35,315 bases of DNA, from the NCBI GenBank assembly GCA_938041275.1, contig CALISH010000108.1, positions 1 through 35,315 of the forward strand, read 5' to 3'. Of this stretch, positions 1 through 7,199 are shown piece by piece; within the stretch, counting starts at the first letter, position 1; every line of letters starts with the position of its first letter. The translations under genes were made by a program, and so were the position numbers. The notes under the pieces are model-generated. The model worked only from the letters and a program-made list of their open reading frames with translations. It had not been told where the DNA came from and searched no databases. This stretch comes from an uncultured Solobacterium sp. GTDB taxonomy: Bacteria > Bacillota_I > Bacilli_A > Erysipelotrichales > Erysipelotrichaceae.

Positions 1-236
1 TTTTCATCGCTGACGCTTGAAATAACTCTACGTGGTTTATTTAATAGGTAGTATACCTTTTCTTCTTTCTTTAATACAACACCATTTACACTAATATCAT
101 CGTCAGGAGATACTTGTGTTCCAAGCTCTGTTACAACAACGCCATTCACTTTGACCTTGCCACTAACAATGAGTTCTTCTGCTTTACGACGACTGGCAAT
201 GCCCGCCTTCGCAATTGTTTTCTGTAATCGTTCCAT
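1..236 (-). CDS. rluB: RluB-type 23S rRNA pseudouridine synthase, N-terminal part (cut by window edge)
   Basis: This entry is partial: 78 N-terminal codons are present and the rest lies beyond the left edge. The protein begins MERLQKTIAKAGIASRRKAE, the S4 RNA-binding domain typical of the RsuA/RluB/RluE family, followed by a YYLLNKPRRVISS stretch that opens the catalytic domain ('LxKPxGvis' in the family). The catalytic Asp is outside the window. RluB converts a uridine in helix 89-90 of 23S rRNA to pseudouridine. The start is well supported by AAGGAG seven bases upstream. It lies 13 bases after the ParB-like gene and is probably cotranscribed with it. The closest family by appearance is RluB; RsuA is less likely. 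Confidence 0.85.
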   Translation of the reverse strand, partial: MERLQKTIAKAGIASRRKAEELIVSGKVKVNGVVVTELGTQVSPDDDISVNGVVLKKEEKVYYLLNKPRRVISSVSDE

Positions 237-249
237 TTTCTCTCCTTTA

Positions 250-525
250 TTAGTGTTTATTCTGTGTATTACCCCAGAAAGCACTACCTGCCTTAGAATA
301 ATCATTCATTATCATCACAGGTACCATTTCAAATTTCTTGTCCTGTAAAGATAAAATCTCACAGGCTGTTAATCTTTTATTTCCATCCACACACTCATAA
401 TAGTCATCGTAAGCGTTAACCTGTACCGCAATCGCAACACCACGTTTTGCGATGGAATCAATCAAAGTTTCAGATTCAACATGCTTGAAATGAATCTTTG
501 AAATATGAACTTTCTTGTTTATCAT
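250..525 (-). CDS. Small ParB-like (ParB/Srx-fold) domain protein
   Basis: This 91-residue protein consists almost only of a ParB/sulfiredoxin-like N-terminal domain. An early ILxSIAKRG-type segment (LIDSIAKRGVAIAVQV, about residues 22-37) is followed by YECVDGNKRLTAC (about 43-55), which matches the ParB box II pattern G-[HN]-x-R. There is no helix-turn-helix or dimerisation part, so it is not a chromosome-partitioning ParB. Stand-alone members of this fold include nucleases, CTP-binding switches and a serine kinase; nothing here decides between them. GAGGG precedes the ATG. It sits 13 bases upstream of rluB in the same direction, so the two are probably one transcript. The domain call is fairly sure, the function unknown. 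Confidence 0.7.
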   Translation of the reverse strand: MINKKVHISKIHFKHVESETLIDSIAKRGVAIAVQVNAYDDYYECVDGNKRLTACEILSLQDKKFEMVPVMIMNDYSKAGSAFWGNTQNKH

Positions 526-546
526 AAATCCCTCTAATCGTCCTTT

Positions 547-555
547 ATTCTACCA
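547..555 (-). promoter_or_regulatory. Candidate extended -10 promoter of the ParB-like/rluB unit
   Basis: On the minus strand TGG precedes TAGAAT, giving an extended -10 (TGnTAnAAT form) 21 bases before the start codon. No good -35 hexamer is visible at the usual distance. Its upstream neighbour is the terminator at 592-615, so a separate promoter is needed here. Confidence 0.45.
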
Positions 556-591
556 TACTGCAAGATGAAAATACACAATAGCCATACGAAC

Positions 592-615
592 AAAAAAGCC
601 CTAACATCGTTAGGG
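592..615 (-). terminator. Rho-independent terminator of the Nudix/C39-like unit
   Basis: On the minus strand CCCTAAC-GAT-GTTAGGG forms a perfect 7-bp stem with a 3-base loop, followed by GC and TTTTTT. It lies directly after the stop codon of the C39-like gene and ends that unit before the ParB-like gene. Confidence 0.88.
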
Positions 616-616
616 A

Positions 617-1489
617 CTAGTTAATATAAATCAATGAAGATAATGGAATAAAGGAATTCTCTGATAAGAACTCACTAGCTGTAATGATGTGATTCTTCTT
701 TCCATAGACAGCGTTATAGAAATGGATTCTACCATCATTGCATACTTCATACGCTACATAATGTGCGTTTGTACGATGGATATACAACAAGATCCCTGAC
801 TTACTATCGCACATCTTCTTGATAATCTTTGCGTTGGTTCCAGCGCTTATATGTACATTTAAACCCTGTTTTTTCAGCCAGAAATAAAGAGAAATCTTCT
901 CTTGTCCAAGCAAATTACCAATAAATGCAAAACGTTTTAAGCCAGCCAACACATCCTTCATCAACAATGCTTTACCATTGAGCTTTAAAAGGTTATATGC
1001 AGCTATCCAACCACACCCCTTATCTCTTGTGTTAAACCAGCCAAATGGTATACTCTCCATCTTGCCTTGGTTAATGATATACCCACGTTCATCAAATACA
1101 TCATTTTCTAATTGCAGACGATAGGGTTCTATATCATAGACAAACTGATGATTCTCGCATCTAACTGCATTTGCTCGATACGCATGAACGAGTTGTTCAT
1201 CATTTGTATGAAAAATAATTCGTACACAATGATAACGGCGAATATAATTCTCAAGCAATACTGCAATCAAATCAACAGCATCTTGTGAAGTTATCTTTTC
1301 TGTTAATGCAAAAGAAGAATCCACAACACCATCATGATAAAAATGTTCTTCAATACCAACAATGTTTTCATCATAACGGATTAGATGACGAACTGAAGAC
1401 TGTTCATCAAGGGCAACTAATCGCTCCTGATATTTTGTAAAATATGCATCGCTATCTGTATTAGCGATACAGACTTGTAATGAAATCAT
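617..1489 (-). CDS. Predicted C39-like cysteine peptidase with unassigned N-terminal domain
   Basis: The protein has 290 residues. The C-terminal half reads like a papain-fold C39-type peptidase: RDKGCGWIAAYNLL places a Cys at about residue 159 on a helix start, AHYVAYEV places a His at 243, and IHFYNA an Asn at 259, in the Cys-His-Asn order of that fold. The first ~140 residues form an alpha/beta region (possibly acetyltransferase-like, not convincing) that I cannot assign. No signal peptide or membrane segment is seen, so it should be cytoplasmic. A TTG start at 1507 is possible, but ATG at 1489 lies right behind the Nudix stop with GGAAAG upstream and is preferred. It is translationally linked to the Nudix gene. 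The peptidase call is an inference from residue pattern only. Confidence 0.6.
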   Translation of the reverse strand: MISLQVCIANTDSDAYFTKYQERLVALDEQSSVRHLIRYDENIVGIEEHFYHDGVVDSSFALTEKITSQDAVDLIAVLLENYIRRYHCVRIIFHTNDEQLVHAYRANAVRCENHQFVYDIEPYRLQLENDVFDERGYIINQGKMESIPFGWFNTRDKGCGWIAAYNLLKLNGKALLMKDVLAGLKRFAFIGNLLGQEKISLYFWLKKQGLNVHISAGTNAKIIKKMCDSKSGILLYIHRTNAHYVAYEVCNDGRIHFYNAVYGKKNHIITASEFLSENSFIPLSSLIYIN

Positions 1490-1491
1490 TT

Positions 1492-1917
1492 TTAATACTC
1501 TTTCCAATCCCCTCTGAGTTTAATATGATCGATTGCCTTCTTTAATGATGCACGATCAGAAGGATATGTAATGATTGCATGTGCCTCAATGCATGTTAAC
1601 CAACGTACATCGGATACTTCTGATGGCTGTGGTTTTTCATGTCCACCAATCGGTTGTGCTAAAAAGAAAATAACATCTTTCAGAGTATCCTCTTTCGGGG
1701 AATATGTATTTACAACTCTAAAACCATCTTCAAAAGAAACCTCAACTCCAGTCTCTTCTAAGATTTCACGATAAGCTGTTTGTTGCTCAGTCTCACCATC
1801 TTCTACATGTCCTTTTGGAAATGTCCAGTGACCTAATGTCTGATGTATTAGTAAAAACTGAATGGTACCTTCTTGTTTACGGTATACAATCGCACCGCAT
1901 GATTTTTCCTTTTTCAT
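1492..1917 (-). CDS. Nudix hydrolase, Ap4A hydrolase-like
   Basis: This 141-residue protein has a complete Nudix box at residues 36-58: G36-x5-E42-x7-R50-E51-x2-E54-E55-x-G57. The preceding SCGAIVYR and GHWTFPKGH segments are typical of bis(5'-nucleosyl)-tetraphosphatases (asymmetrical Ap4A hydrolases), which remove Ap4A or related nucleotides in the cytoplasm. The length fits this subgroup. GGAGG lies 6 bases before the ATG, and a good promoter sits at 1938-1966. The next gene starts 2 bases after its stop. Substrate choice cannot be fixed from sequence, since other Nudix substrates are possible. Confidence 0.85.
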   Translation of the reverse strand: MKKEKSCGAIVYRKQEGTIQFLLIHQTLGHWTFPKGHVEDGETEQQTAYREILEETGVEVSFEDGFRVVNTYSPKEDTLKDVIFFLAQPIGGHEKPQPSEVSDVRWLTCIEAHAIITYPSDRASLKKAIDHIKLRGDWKEY

Positions 1918-1937
1918 ACACTACCTCCGCAAAAGAT

Positions 1938-1966
1938 AGTATATATGTTTTTTTACCATTTGTGAA
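1938..1966 (-). promoter_or_regulatory. Sigma-A-type promoter of the Nudix gene
   Basis: On the minus strand TTCACA and TATACT are separated by 17 bases, each hexamer matching the consensus at 5 of 6 positions. The -10 ends 20 bases before the ATG of the Nudix gene. Confidence 0.65.
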
Positions 1967-1996
1967 ACAATTCTCTACAAACACTTACATTTTTTC

Positions 1997-2539
1997 TTAT
2001 AGTAAAGATTGAATGCATGTTTCTAGTGAATGCATGTTATCTGTAGGTTCAAAACGTTTTACTACATTACCACTACGATCAATCACAAACTTTGTAAAGT
2101 TCCACTTAATATCAGGGTTATTCTTATAGTTAGCATCCTTCAGTTTACACATTGCACGCATGGCAAGTCCCTTTACACTATTTCCAAAGCCTTTAAAGCC
2201 CTGTTCATTCTTTAAAAATGTAAATAGTGGTAATGCATGTTCACCATTGACATCGCTCTTTTTAAACTGTTCAAATTGTGTATTGTATTTTAATGTACAG
2301 AACTCATGTACCTCTTCATCAGTACCTGGTGTTTGGCCCGCAAATTGATTACATGGTACATCAATAATCTCTAATCCCTGTTCATGATATTTCTCATACA
2401 TATCTTCTAGTTCTTTGTACTGTGGCGTAAATCCACAGCCAGTAGCTGTATTGACTACAATCACTACCTTACCTTCATAGTTACGCATTGATATTTCACT
2501 ACCAGTTCTATCTGTTAAAGAATAATCATAAAATGTCAT
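1997..2539 (-). CDS. bsaA: Glutathione peroxidase family (thiol peroxidase, probably thioredoxin-dependent)
   Basis: The 180-residue protein is a full-length GPx-family enzyme that reduces peroxides in the cytoplasm. The peroxidatic Cys35 is in NTATGCGFT, the catalytic Gln in CNQFAGQTPG (about 65), and Trp146-Asn147 in KWNFTKF, so the usual tetrad is complete with Cys instead of selenocysteine. A second Cys at about 81 (FCTLKYN) sits where 2-Cys, thioredoxin-reduced GPx enzymes keep the resolving Cys, so reduction by thioredoxin rather than glutathione is likely. AGGAG precedes the start. It has its own promoter (2571-2598) just behind the pepF hairpin. The symbol follows the Bacillus gene bsaA; gpo is also used. 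Confidence 0.93.
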   Translation of the reverse strand: MTFYDYSLTDRTGSEISMRNYEGKVVIVVNTATGCGFTPQYKELEDMYEKYHEQGLEIIDVPCNQFAGQTPGTDEEVHEFCTLKYNTQFEQFKKSDVNGEHALPLFTFLKNEQGFKGFGNSVKGLAMRAMCKLKDANYKNNPDIKWNFTKFVIDRSGNVVKRFEPTDNMHSLETCIQSLL

Positions 2540-2570
2540 AAACTTAATCTCCTATATTTATTACGATTAT

Positions 2571-2598
2571 ATTTTATACAATATTTATATTTTGTCAA
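2571..2598 (-). promoter_or_regulatory. Promoter of the glutathione peroxidase gene
   Basis: On the minus strand a perfect TTGACA is followed after 16 bases by TAAAAT (5 of 6). The -35 touches the end of the hairpin arm at 2597-2624, so the terminator of pepF and this promoter are packed against each other. Confidence 0.6.
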
Positions 2599-2624
2599 TT
2601 GGAGATATTCTCATATCTCCAATT
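2597..2624 (-). terminator. Inverted repeat behind pepF, probable terminator
   Basis: A perfect 12-bp inverted repeat (AATTGGAGATAT / ATATCTCCAATT, 4-base loop) starts 3 bases after the pepF stop codon. The minus-strand 3' flank is GACAAAAT rather than a clear U tract, so it is a weaker terminator by pattern, and it might also act as an operator for the adjoining GPx promoter. Confidence 0.6.
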
Positions 2625-2627
2625 TGT

Positions 2628-4433
2628 TTATTTCTGTTGTAGTTTAGCAAATGTTTCTTCCGCATCGTCGAGAATCTTAGCAAACTTCTCTAGAGCGATA
2701 TCGATTGGTTCTGGTGTCGTTAAATCAACACCTGCATGCTTCAATTCATCGATTGGATATGCTGAGCTACCCATGGATAAGAATTCAAGATACTTTTGAA
2801 CTCTATCTTGACCACCGTGTAAAATACCTTCCGATAGCGCAACTGCTGTACTGTATCCTGTCGCATATACATATACATAGAATGGTCTATAGAAATGTGG
2901 AATTCTCGCCCATTCATACTGCACTTCATCATCAATTACCAAATCTTCACCAAAATATTTCTTTACAAGATTCAAATATAACTGATTTAAGAATTCTGGC
3001 GTTAAGGATTCACCACGTTCTGAAGCGGCGTGTGCCTCTTTTTCAAATTCCGCAAACATTGTCTGACGGTAGATTGTACCCTTGAAGCCTTCCATGTATT
3101 GGTTTAGTAGTACCATACGTTGTGCAGGATCTGTTTCCTTTTGTAACAACTGTTCAATTAGTAAGTTCTCATTTACTGTAGAGGCAACTTCCGCTACGAA
3201 CATTGTATAGTTCGCATAGTGTACTGGCTGTGTATGGTTTGTACGATAGCTATGCATGGAGTGTCCCATCTCATGTGCTAATGTAGATACACTATCTAAT
3301 GTTCCTGTATAGTTACATAAGATATATGGATTGGATGTATATGTACCTGAAGAGTACGCCCCACCACGTTTACCCTTATTTGGATAGACATCTACCCAAC
3401 GGTTTTCTAAGCCTGCTTTTACAACATCTGTATATTCTGTACCAAGTGGCTTAACAGCTTCTAGTACCATCTTCTTAGCTTCCTCATAAGAGTAATCCTT
3501 TGCACTACCCTTTAGAAGAGGAGCGTAAACATCATAATAATGTAACTCATCAAGTCCTAACATCTTCTTACGAAGTTTAACGTAACGATACATTGTTGGT
3601 AAATGCTTATGTACAGTTTCAACTAAATTATCGTATACGCTAACCGGAATGTTATCCAAGAACATAGCCGCTTGACGTGAGGATTCATAGTGTCTCACCT
3701 TCGCATCAATAGAAGCAGCTTTTACAGTTGTACTATAAGTAGATGCGAATGTATTGATATGTTGTTTATAGCCTTTGTATAAAGATTGTAAAGAATTCTT
3801 ACGAAGTTCACGATCATCGCTACCTTGTAAAAGAATATAACTAGATCCATTTACTGCATGATCATTACCTTCTGAATCCTTGACTGCATCAAATACCATA
3901 TCCGCATCCATCAAGGCTTCACTTGTTCTACCAGGTGCAGAGAATACCTCACCAAAGGCAGATAGTAGTTTCTCTTCTACAGCACTTAAAGTATGTGCCT
4001 TATTACGTACAAGATTTTCTAATAAGAAGGCAAAATCCTTTAAAGATGGATCAGTAATAAATCCCTTTAAGACATCTTCATCATTTCCAAGAATCTCCGG
4101 TTGTGCAAAAGAAGTAGCACTCACCGCTTCCACATACTTACCATATGCCTTGGAATACATACCCTGAGCATCAGTCGCTCTTGTATCTTCGCTATGGCGC
4201 AACATGGCATATGTAAAGATATTGTTCAATGCTTTATCTAATTCATCTGATACCTTAAAATACGCAAGTAAACTATCCGCATTGTTTAACTTCCCTTGGA
4301 AAGATGCAGCTTCCGAAATCAAAGCATCCAGTTTAGTGAGTGCTTTATTCCAAGCCTCATCATTTTCGAATAATGTTGAAAGATCCCATTTGTATTGTTG
4401 TTCAATTTGATTACGTTCTTTTAATTCTGTCAT
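2628..4433 (-). CDS. pepF: Oligoendopeptidase F (M3B metallopeptidase)
   Basis: The 601-residue protein has the normal length and layout of PepF. The zinc-binding HEMGH motif is at residues 387-391 and the third ligand Glu415 is in MFVAEVAST. The N-terminal helical M3B domain begins with NQIEQQYKWDLSTLF, the usual opening. It is a cytoplasmic zinc peptidase that degrades oligopeptides of about 7-17 residues, a role in peptide recycling and nutrition. The start has GAGGTGAT upstream. It begins 22 bases after the MmcQ/YjbR gene stop, so these two genes probably share one transcript from the promoter at 5560. A perfect hairpin follows the stop. Confidence 0.96.
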   Translation of the reverse strand: MTELKERNQIEQQYKWDLSTLFENDEAWNKALTKLDALISEAASFQGKLNNADSLLAYFKVSDELDKALNNIFTYAMLRHSEDTRATDAQGMYSKAYGKYVEAVSATSFAQPEILGNDEDVLKGFITDPSLKDFAFLLENLVRNKAHTLSAVEEKLLSAFGEVFSAPGRTSEALMDADMVFDAVKDSEGNDHAVNGSSYILLQGSDDRELRKNSLQSLYKGYKQHINTFASTYSTTVKAASIDAKVRHYESSRQAAMFLDNIPVSVYDNLVETVHKHLPTMYRYVKLRKKMLGLDELHYYDVYAPLLKGSAKDYSYEEAKKMVLEAVKPLGTEYTDVVKAGLENRWVDVYPNKGKRGGAYSSGTYTSNPYILCNYTGTLDSVSTLAHEMGHSMHSYRTNHTQPVHYANYTMFVAEVASTVNENLLIEQLLQKETDPAQRMVLLNQYMEGFKGTIYRQTMFAEFEKEAHAASERGESLTPEFLNQLYLNLVKKYFGEDLVIDDEVQYEWARIPHFYRPFYVYVYATGYSTAVALSEGILHGGQDRVQKYLEFLSMGSSAYPIDELKHAGVDLTTPEPIDIALEKFAKILDDAEETFAKLQQK

Positions 4434-4454
4434 AATATCACCTCAGTTTCTGTA

Positions 4455-5540
4455 TTATATCATTAATGTTGGATACATTTTGCATATTTGATTGATTAAT
4501 TCTTTTGGCATTGATCTTGCACCACGAATATTAGTAAGACCATATTTAGAAATATACTTCTTTGTTAACTGATGATCATCAAAGAAATGAATCTTTTGAA
4601 GACAGATATATGTTTCTTCATCCTCTCGTTTCCCTGCTTTATCGCGGAATATAACATCCTTTTCAACGATTCTACAAAGATACCTAAGCTCTCCATACGG
4701 TATACCATAGTAGATAAACACATAATCGTTAATCTGATAATTCAACTTCTGTTTCCAATACATCAATTCGTTTTGTGCAAAGGCATTATCAATATCATAA
4801 ACTGAAGGATTTGCTGGTATCACCCAATGATGATTGAGTGATAACCTCTTAGTCACCAAACTTCTACTCTTTAACAAAAGTTCTTTCAATGTTTCATCAT
4901 CAATCGTACCATCCAGTATTGCAGTTACCCAGTGTTTCTTATTCATATGATATGCAGGATAGAAACCTGGTAACTGTAGTAAATCACCTACTTTAGATGG
5001 TTCAACTTTGATATTCATCGCATCTATATAACTTTCATCGCAACCATTATCTAGCTTATGCTTATCAATTGAAAACATCAGCACATACATCTTGTCACTA
5101 TCACTAGGTTTGTATGCCGTAAATTCATTATCTGTTGTTCGCTTTCCATTTTGTGATTTTGTAAATGGATGATTTGCCGTATCATGCAATTCAGTTAACA
5201 TCCATTCATGCATGGTATTTGCTTGAATGCTAGAATACATCACTTTATCAAAACATTTTTTTGCGATATCTCCCAAACAAGAAAGATATGCAGTTTTAAC
5301 CTTTGTAGCAAAATTACCCTTTTTACCTACGGTATGCACTGCTACATATTCTTCATTTGTTAGATCATCCAATACGCTACCACTGACACTGTTTCCATCC
5401 ACTATGATAATTGCATACATCCCAGTATCTTCCAACTTCGTTTGATAACGATATATACCATCTTGTTTCTGAAATCCATATTGTATTAAGTACTGTTCAT
5501 TCGGTCGTAATCGACGAAATAATTCATCTTCTAAACGCAT
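4455..5540 (-). CDS. MmcQ/YjbR-family protein with C-terminal EVE-like domain
   Basis: The 361-residue protein has three parts. Residues 1-115 form an unassigned alpha/beta domain. About 140-230 match the MmcQ/YjbR (CyaY-like fold) family, with YPAYHMNKKHWVTAIL and a following helix. From about 238, HHWVIPANPSVYDI, YWKQ and DYVFIYYGIPY match an EVE/PUA-like domain, a fold that reads modified bases in DNA or RNA. This suggests a nucleic-acid-binding protein of unknown task. An upstream ATG (5555) lies too close to the predicted transcription start; GGAG 9 bases before 5540 decides for the shorter form. It is divergent from the DUF1846 gene and cotranscribed with pepF. Confidence 0.8.
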   Translation of the reverse strand: MRLEDELFRRLRPNEQYLIQYGFQKQDGIYRYQTKLEDTGMYAIIIVDGNSVSGSVLDDLTNEEYVAVHTVGKKGNFATKVKTAYLSCLGDIAKKCFDKVMYSSIQANTMHEWMLTELHDTANHPFTKSQNGKRTTDNEFTAYKPSDSDKMYVLMFSIDKHKLDNGCDESYIDAMNIKVEPSKVGDLLQLPGFYPAYHMNKKHWVTAILDGTIDDETLKELLLKSRSLVTKRLSLNHHWVIPANPSVYDIDNAFAQNELMYWKQKLNYQINDYVFIYYGIPYGELRYLCRIVEKDVIFRDKAGKREDEETYICLQKIHFFDDHQLTKKYISKYGLTNIRGARSMPKELINQICKMYPTLMI

Positions 5541-5559
5541 TATTTTTTTCTCCATAAAT

Positions 5560-5568
5560 AGTATAACA
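5560..5568 (-). promoter_or_regulatory. Extended -10 promoter of the MmcQ/YjbR-pepF unit
   Basis: On the minus strand TGTTATACT is an extended -10 (TGnTATACT). No good -35 hexamer is seen. Transcription should begin near 5553, which leaves the GGAG of the 5540 start in the leader and excludes an ATG at 5555. Confidence 0.55.
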
Positions 5569-5603
5569 ATTTCAAAATTTATCCGCAAAAGAAAGCATAA
5601 ATT

Positions 5604-5612
5604 TGATATACT
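5604..5612 (+). promoter_or_regulatory. Extended -10 promoter of the DUF1846 gene
   Basis: TGATATACT forms an extended -10 23 bases before the ATG at 5635, with GGAGG between. The -35 region is poor. It faces the mirror-like promoter at 5560-5568 about 40 bases away. Confidence 0.55.
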
Positions 5613-5634
5613 CTTCGTTGGAGGAAAATCAGCT

Positions 5635-7122
5635 ATGAAAAAACAAGCTTTTGATTCAGAATTATATTTAAATCTACAACGCGATAAAATCTTAAACCGT
5701 ATCAGTCAATTTAGCGGTAAATTATACATGGAATTTGGTGGCAAGATGTTTGAAGATTATCACGCTGCTCGTGTCTTACCAGGTTATAACCCTAATAACA
5801 AGGTAAAACTTCTTACAGAATTACGTGACCAAGTAGAAATCTTGATCTGTATCAATGCGAATAACATTGAGCACTCCAAAGCACGCGGTGACTCTGGTGT
5901 ATCTTATGACCAAGAGGTTTTCCGTCTCTTAGACGCTTTCCGCGATTTAGAAATTTTTGTTGGTTCTGTTGTTATCACACAATATGAACACCAGCCTGCA
6001 GCTGATAACTTCCGTCATCAACTCAGCAAGAATGGAATCACTTCCTATATCCATTATCCAATTAAGGGATATCCAACAGATATCGATTATATCGTTTCTC
6101 CAGAAGGTCTTGGTAAAAACGAATATGTTAAGACATCTCGTAACCTAATTGTTGTTACTGCACCAGGTCCAGGTTCTGGAAAACTCGCAACATGCATCTC
6201 TCAGCTTTATCACGATCAACTTCATGGCGTAAAATCCGGTTATGCAAAGTTCGAAACTTTCCCAGTATGGAATCTTCCTCTACACCATCCTGTTAACCTT
6301 GCCTATGAAGCTGCGACAGCCGACCTCAATGACGTCAATATGATTGACCCATTCCATCTAGAGGCATATAACCAAACAGCAGTAAACTATAACCGTGATA
6401 TTGAAGTATTCCCGGTATTAAATCGTACGATTGAACGTATTCTTACGAAATCTCCATACGCCTCCCCTACAGACATGGGCGTAAATATGGTTGGTTTCTG
6501 TATCACTGATATGGACGCGGCTAACGAAGCAGCGAAAGAAGAAATCATCCGTCGATACTATCAGGCTCTCGTTGATTTCAAGGAAGAAAAGATTCCTGCC
6601 TCCGCAGTTAAAAAGATTGAATTATTGATGAATGATTGTGCCATTTCACCATCTGACCGTAAAGTGGCTATCATCGCAAGAGAAAAAGCTGAAAAGACAG
6701 GTGCTCCTGCACTTGCCTTAGAATTACCAAACGGTGAAATCGTAACTGGTAAGACATCATCTCTATTTGGTCCATCTGCAGCAGTGATTATCAACGCTAT
6801 CAAGAAACTAAGTGGCATTTCAAAACCTACACACTTGATCGAACCTGAATACGTTAAACCAATTCAAAACCTCAAGATCAATCACTTAGGTAACCACAAT
6901 CCACGCTTGCATTCAGATGAATTATTGATTGCTCTTGCAATTACCGCAATGACAAACAAGGATGCTGATCTTGCGATGAAACAACTTGGTAATCTAAAAG
7001 GCAGTGAAGCTCACTCCACTGTTATCTTACCTGAAGAAGATAAGAACGTATTACGTAAACTAGGTATCAATGTCACATTCGATCCAGTTCATCAACATAA
7101 AAAGCTATACCACAAGAAATAA
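5635..7122 (+). CDS. DUF1846 (UPF0371) family protein
   Basis: The 495-residue protein matches the UPF0371/DUF1846 family in length and in characteristic stretches: FSGKLYMEFGGKMFEDYHA near the start, GYPTDIDYIVSPEGLG, and a P-loop-like APGPGSGKLATC at about residues 176-187. Family structures are known from structural genomics but the biochemical role is undefined; the glycine-rich loop suggests nucleotide or phosphate binding in the cytoplasm. GGAGG stands before the ATG. It is a single-gene unit bounded by the divergent promoter upstream and a hairpin at 7133-7158. The family assignment is sure, the function unknown. Confidence 0.9.
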   Translation: MKKQAFDSELYLNLQRDKILNRISQFSGKLYMEFGGKMFEDYHAARVLPGYNPNNKVKLLTELRDQVEILICINANNIEHSKARGDSGVSYDQEVFRLLDAFRDLEIFVGSVVITQYEHQPAADNFRHQLSKNGITSYIHYPIKGYPTDIDYIVSPEGLGKNEYVKTSRNLIVVTAPGPGSGKLATCISQLYHDQLHGVKSGYAKFETFPVWNLPLHHPVNLAYEAATADLNDVNMIDPFHLEAYNQTAVNYNRDIEVFPVLNRTIERILTKSPYASPTDMGVNMVGFCITDMDAANEAAKEEIIRRYYQALVDFKEEKIPASAVKKIELLMNDCAISPSDRKVAIIAREKAEKTGAPALALELPNGEIVTGKTSSLFGPSAAVIINAIKKLSGISKPTHLIEPEYVKPIQNLKINHLGNHNPRLHSDELLIALAITAMTNKDADLAMKQLGNLKGSEAHSTVILPEEDKNVLRKLGINVTFDPVHQHKKLYHKK

Positions 7123-7132
7123 CAAACCAGAC

Positions 7133-7158
7133 AAAACAAGAGTTTAAGCTCTTGTTTT
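7133..7158 (+). terminator. Terminator of the DUF1846 gene
   Basis: AAAACAAGAG and CTCTTGTTTT form a 10-bp stem around a 6-base loop, the last Ts serving as the U tract. The right arm also contains the TTGTTT -35 of the next gene. Confidence 0.8.
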
Positions 7159-7179
7159 CATTTGTTAAAATGCTATGAT
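7152..7179 (+). promoter_or_regulatory. Promoter of the CmpB-type membrane protein gene
   Basis: TTGTTT and TATGAT are 16 bases apart, and TGC before TATGAT makes the -10 an extended one. The -35 lies within the terminator arm of the preceding gene, so the two units are tightly packed. Confidence 0.55.
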
Positions 7180-7199
7180 TTTTGAGGAATGGAGTTTTT

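Noticed and set aside
2597..2624. Transposon or integration end
   Set aside because: The 12-bp inverted repeat stands alone directly after a stop codon, with no mobile gene nearby; a terminator or operator is simpler.
5541..5588. Longer MmcQ/YjbR protein starting at 5588 or 5555
   Set aside because: Both starts lie in or too close to the predicted promoter; the ATG at 5540 has the ribosome site.
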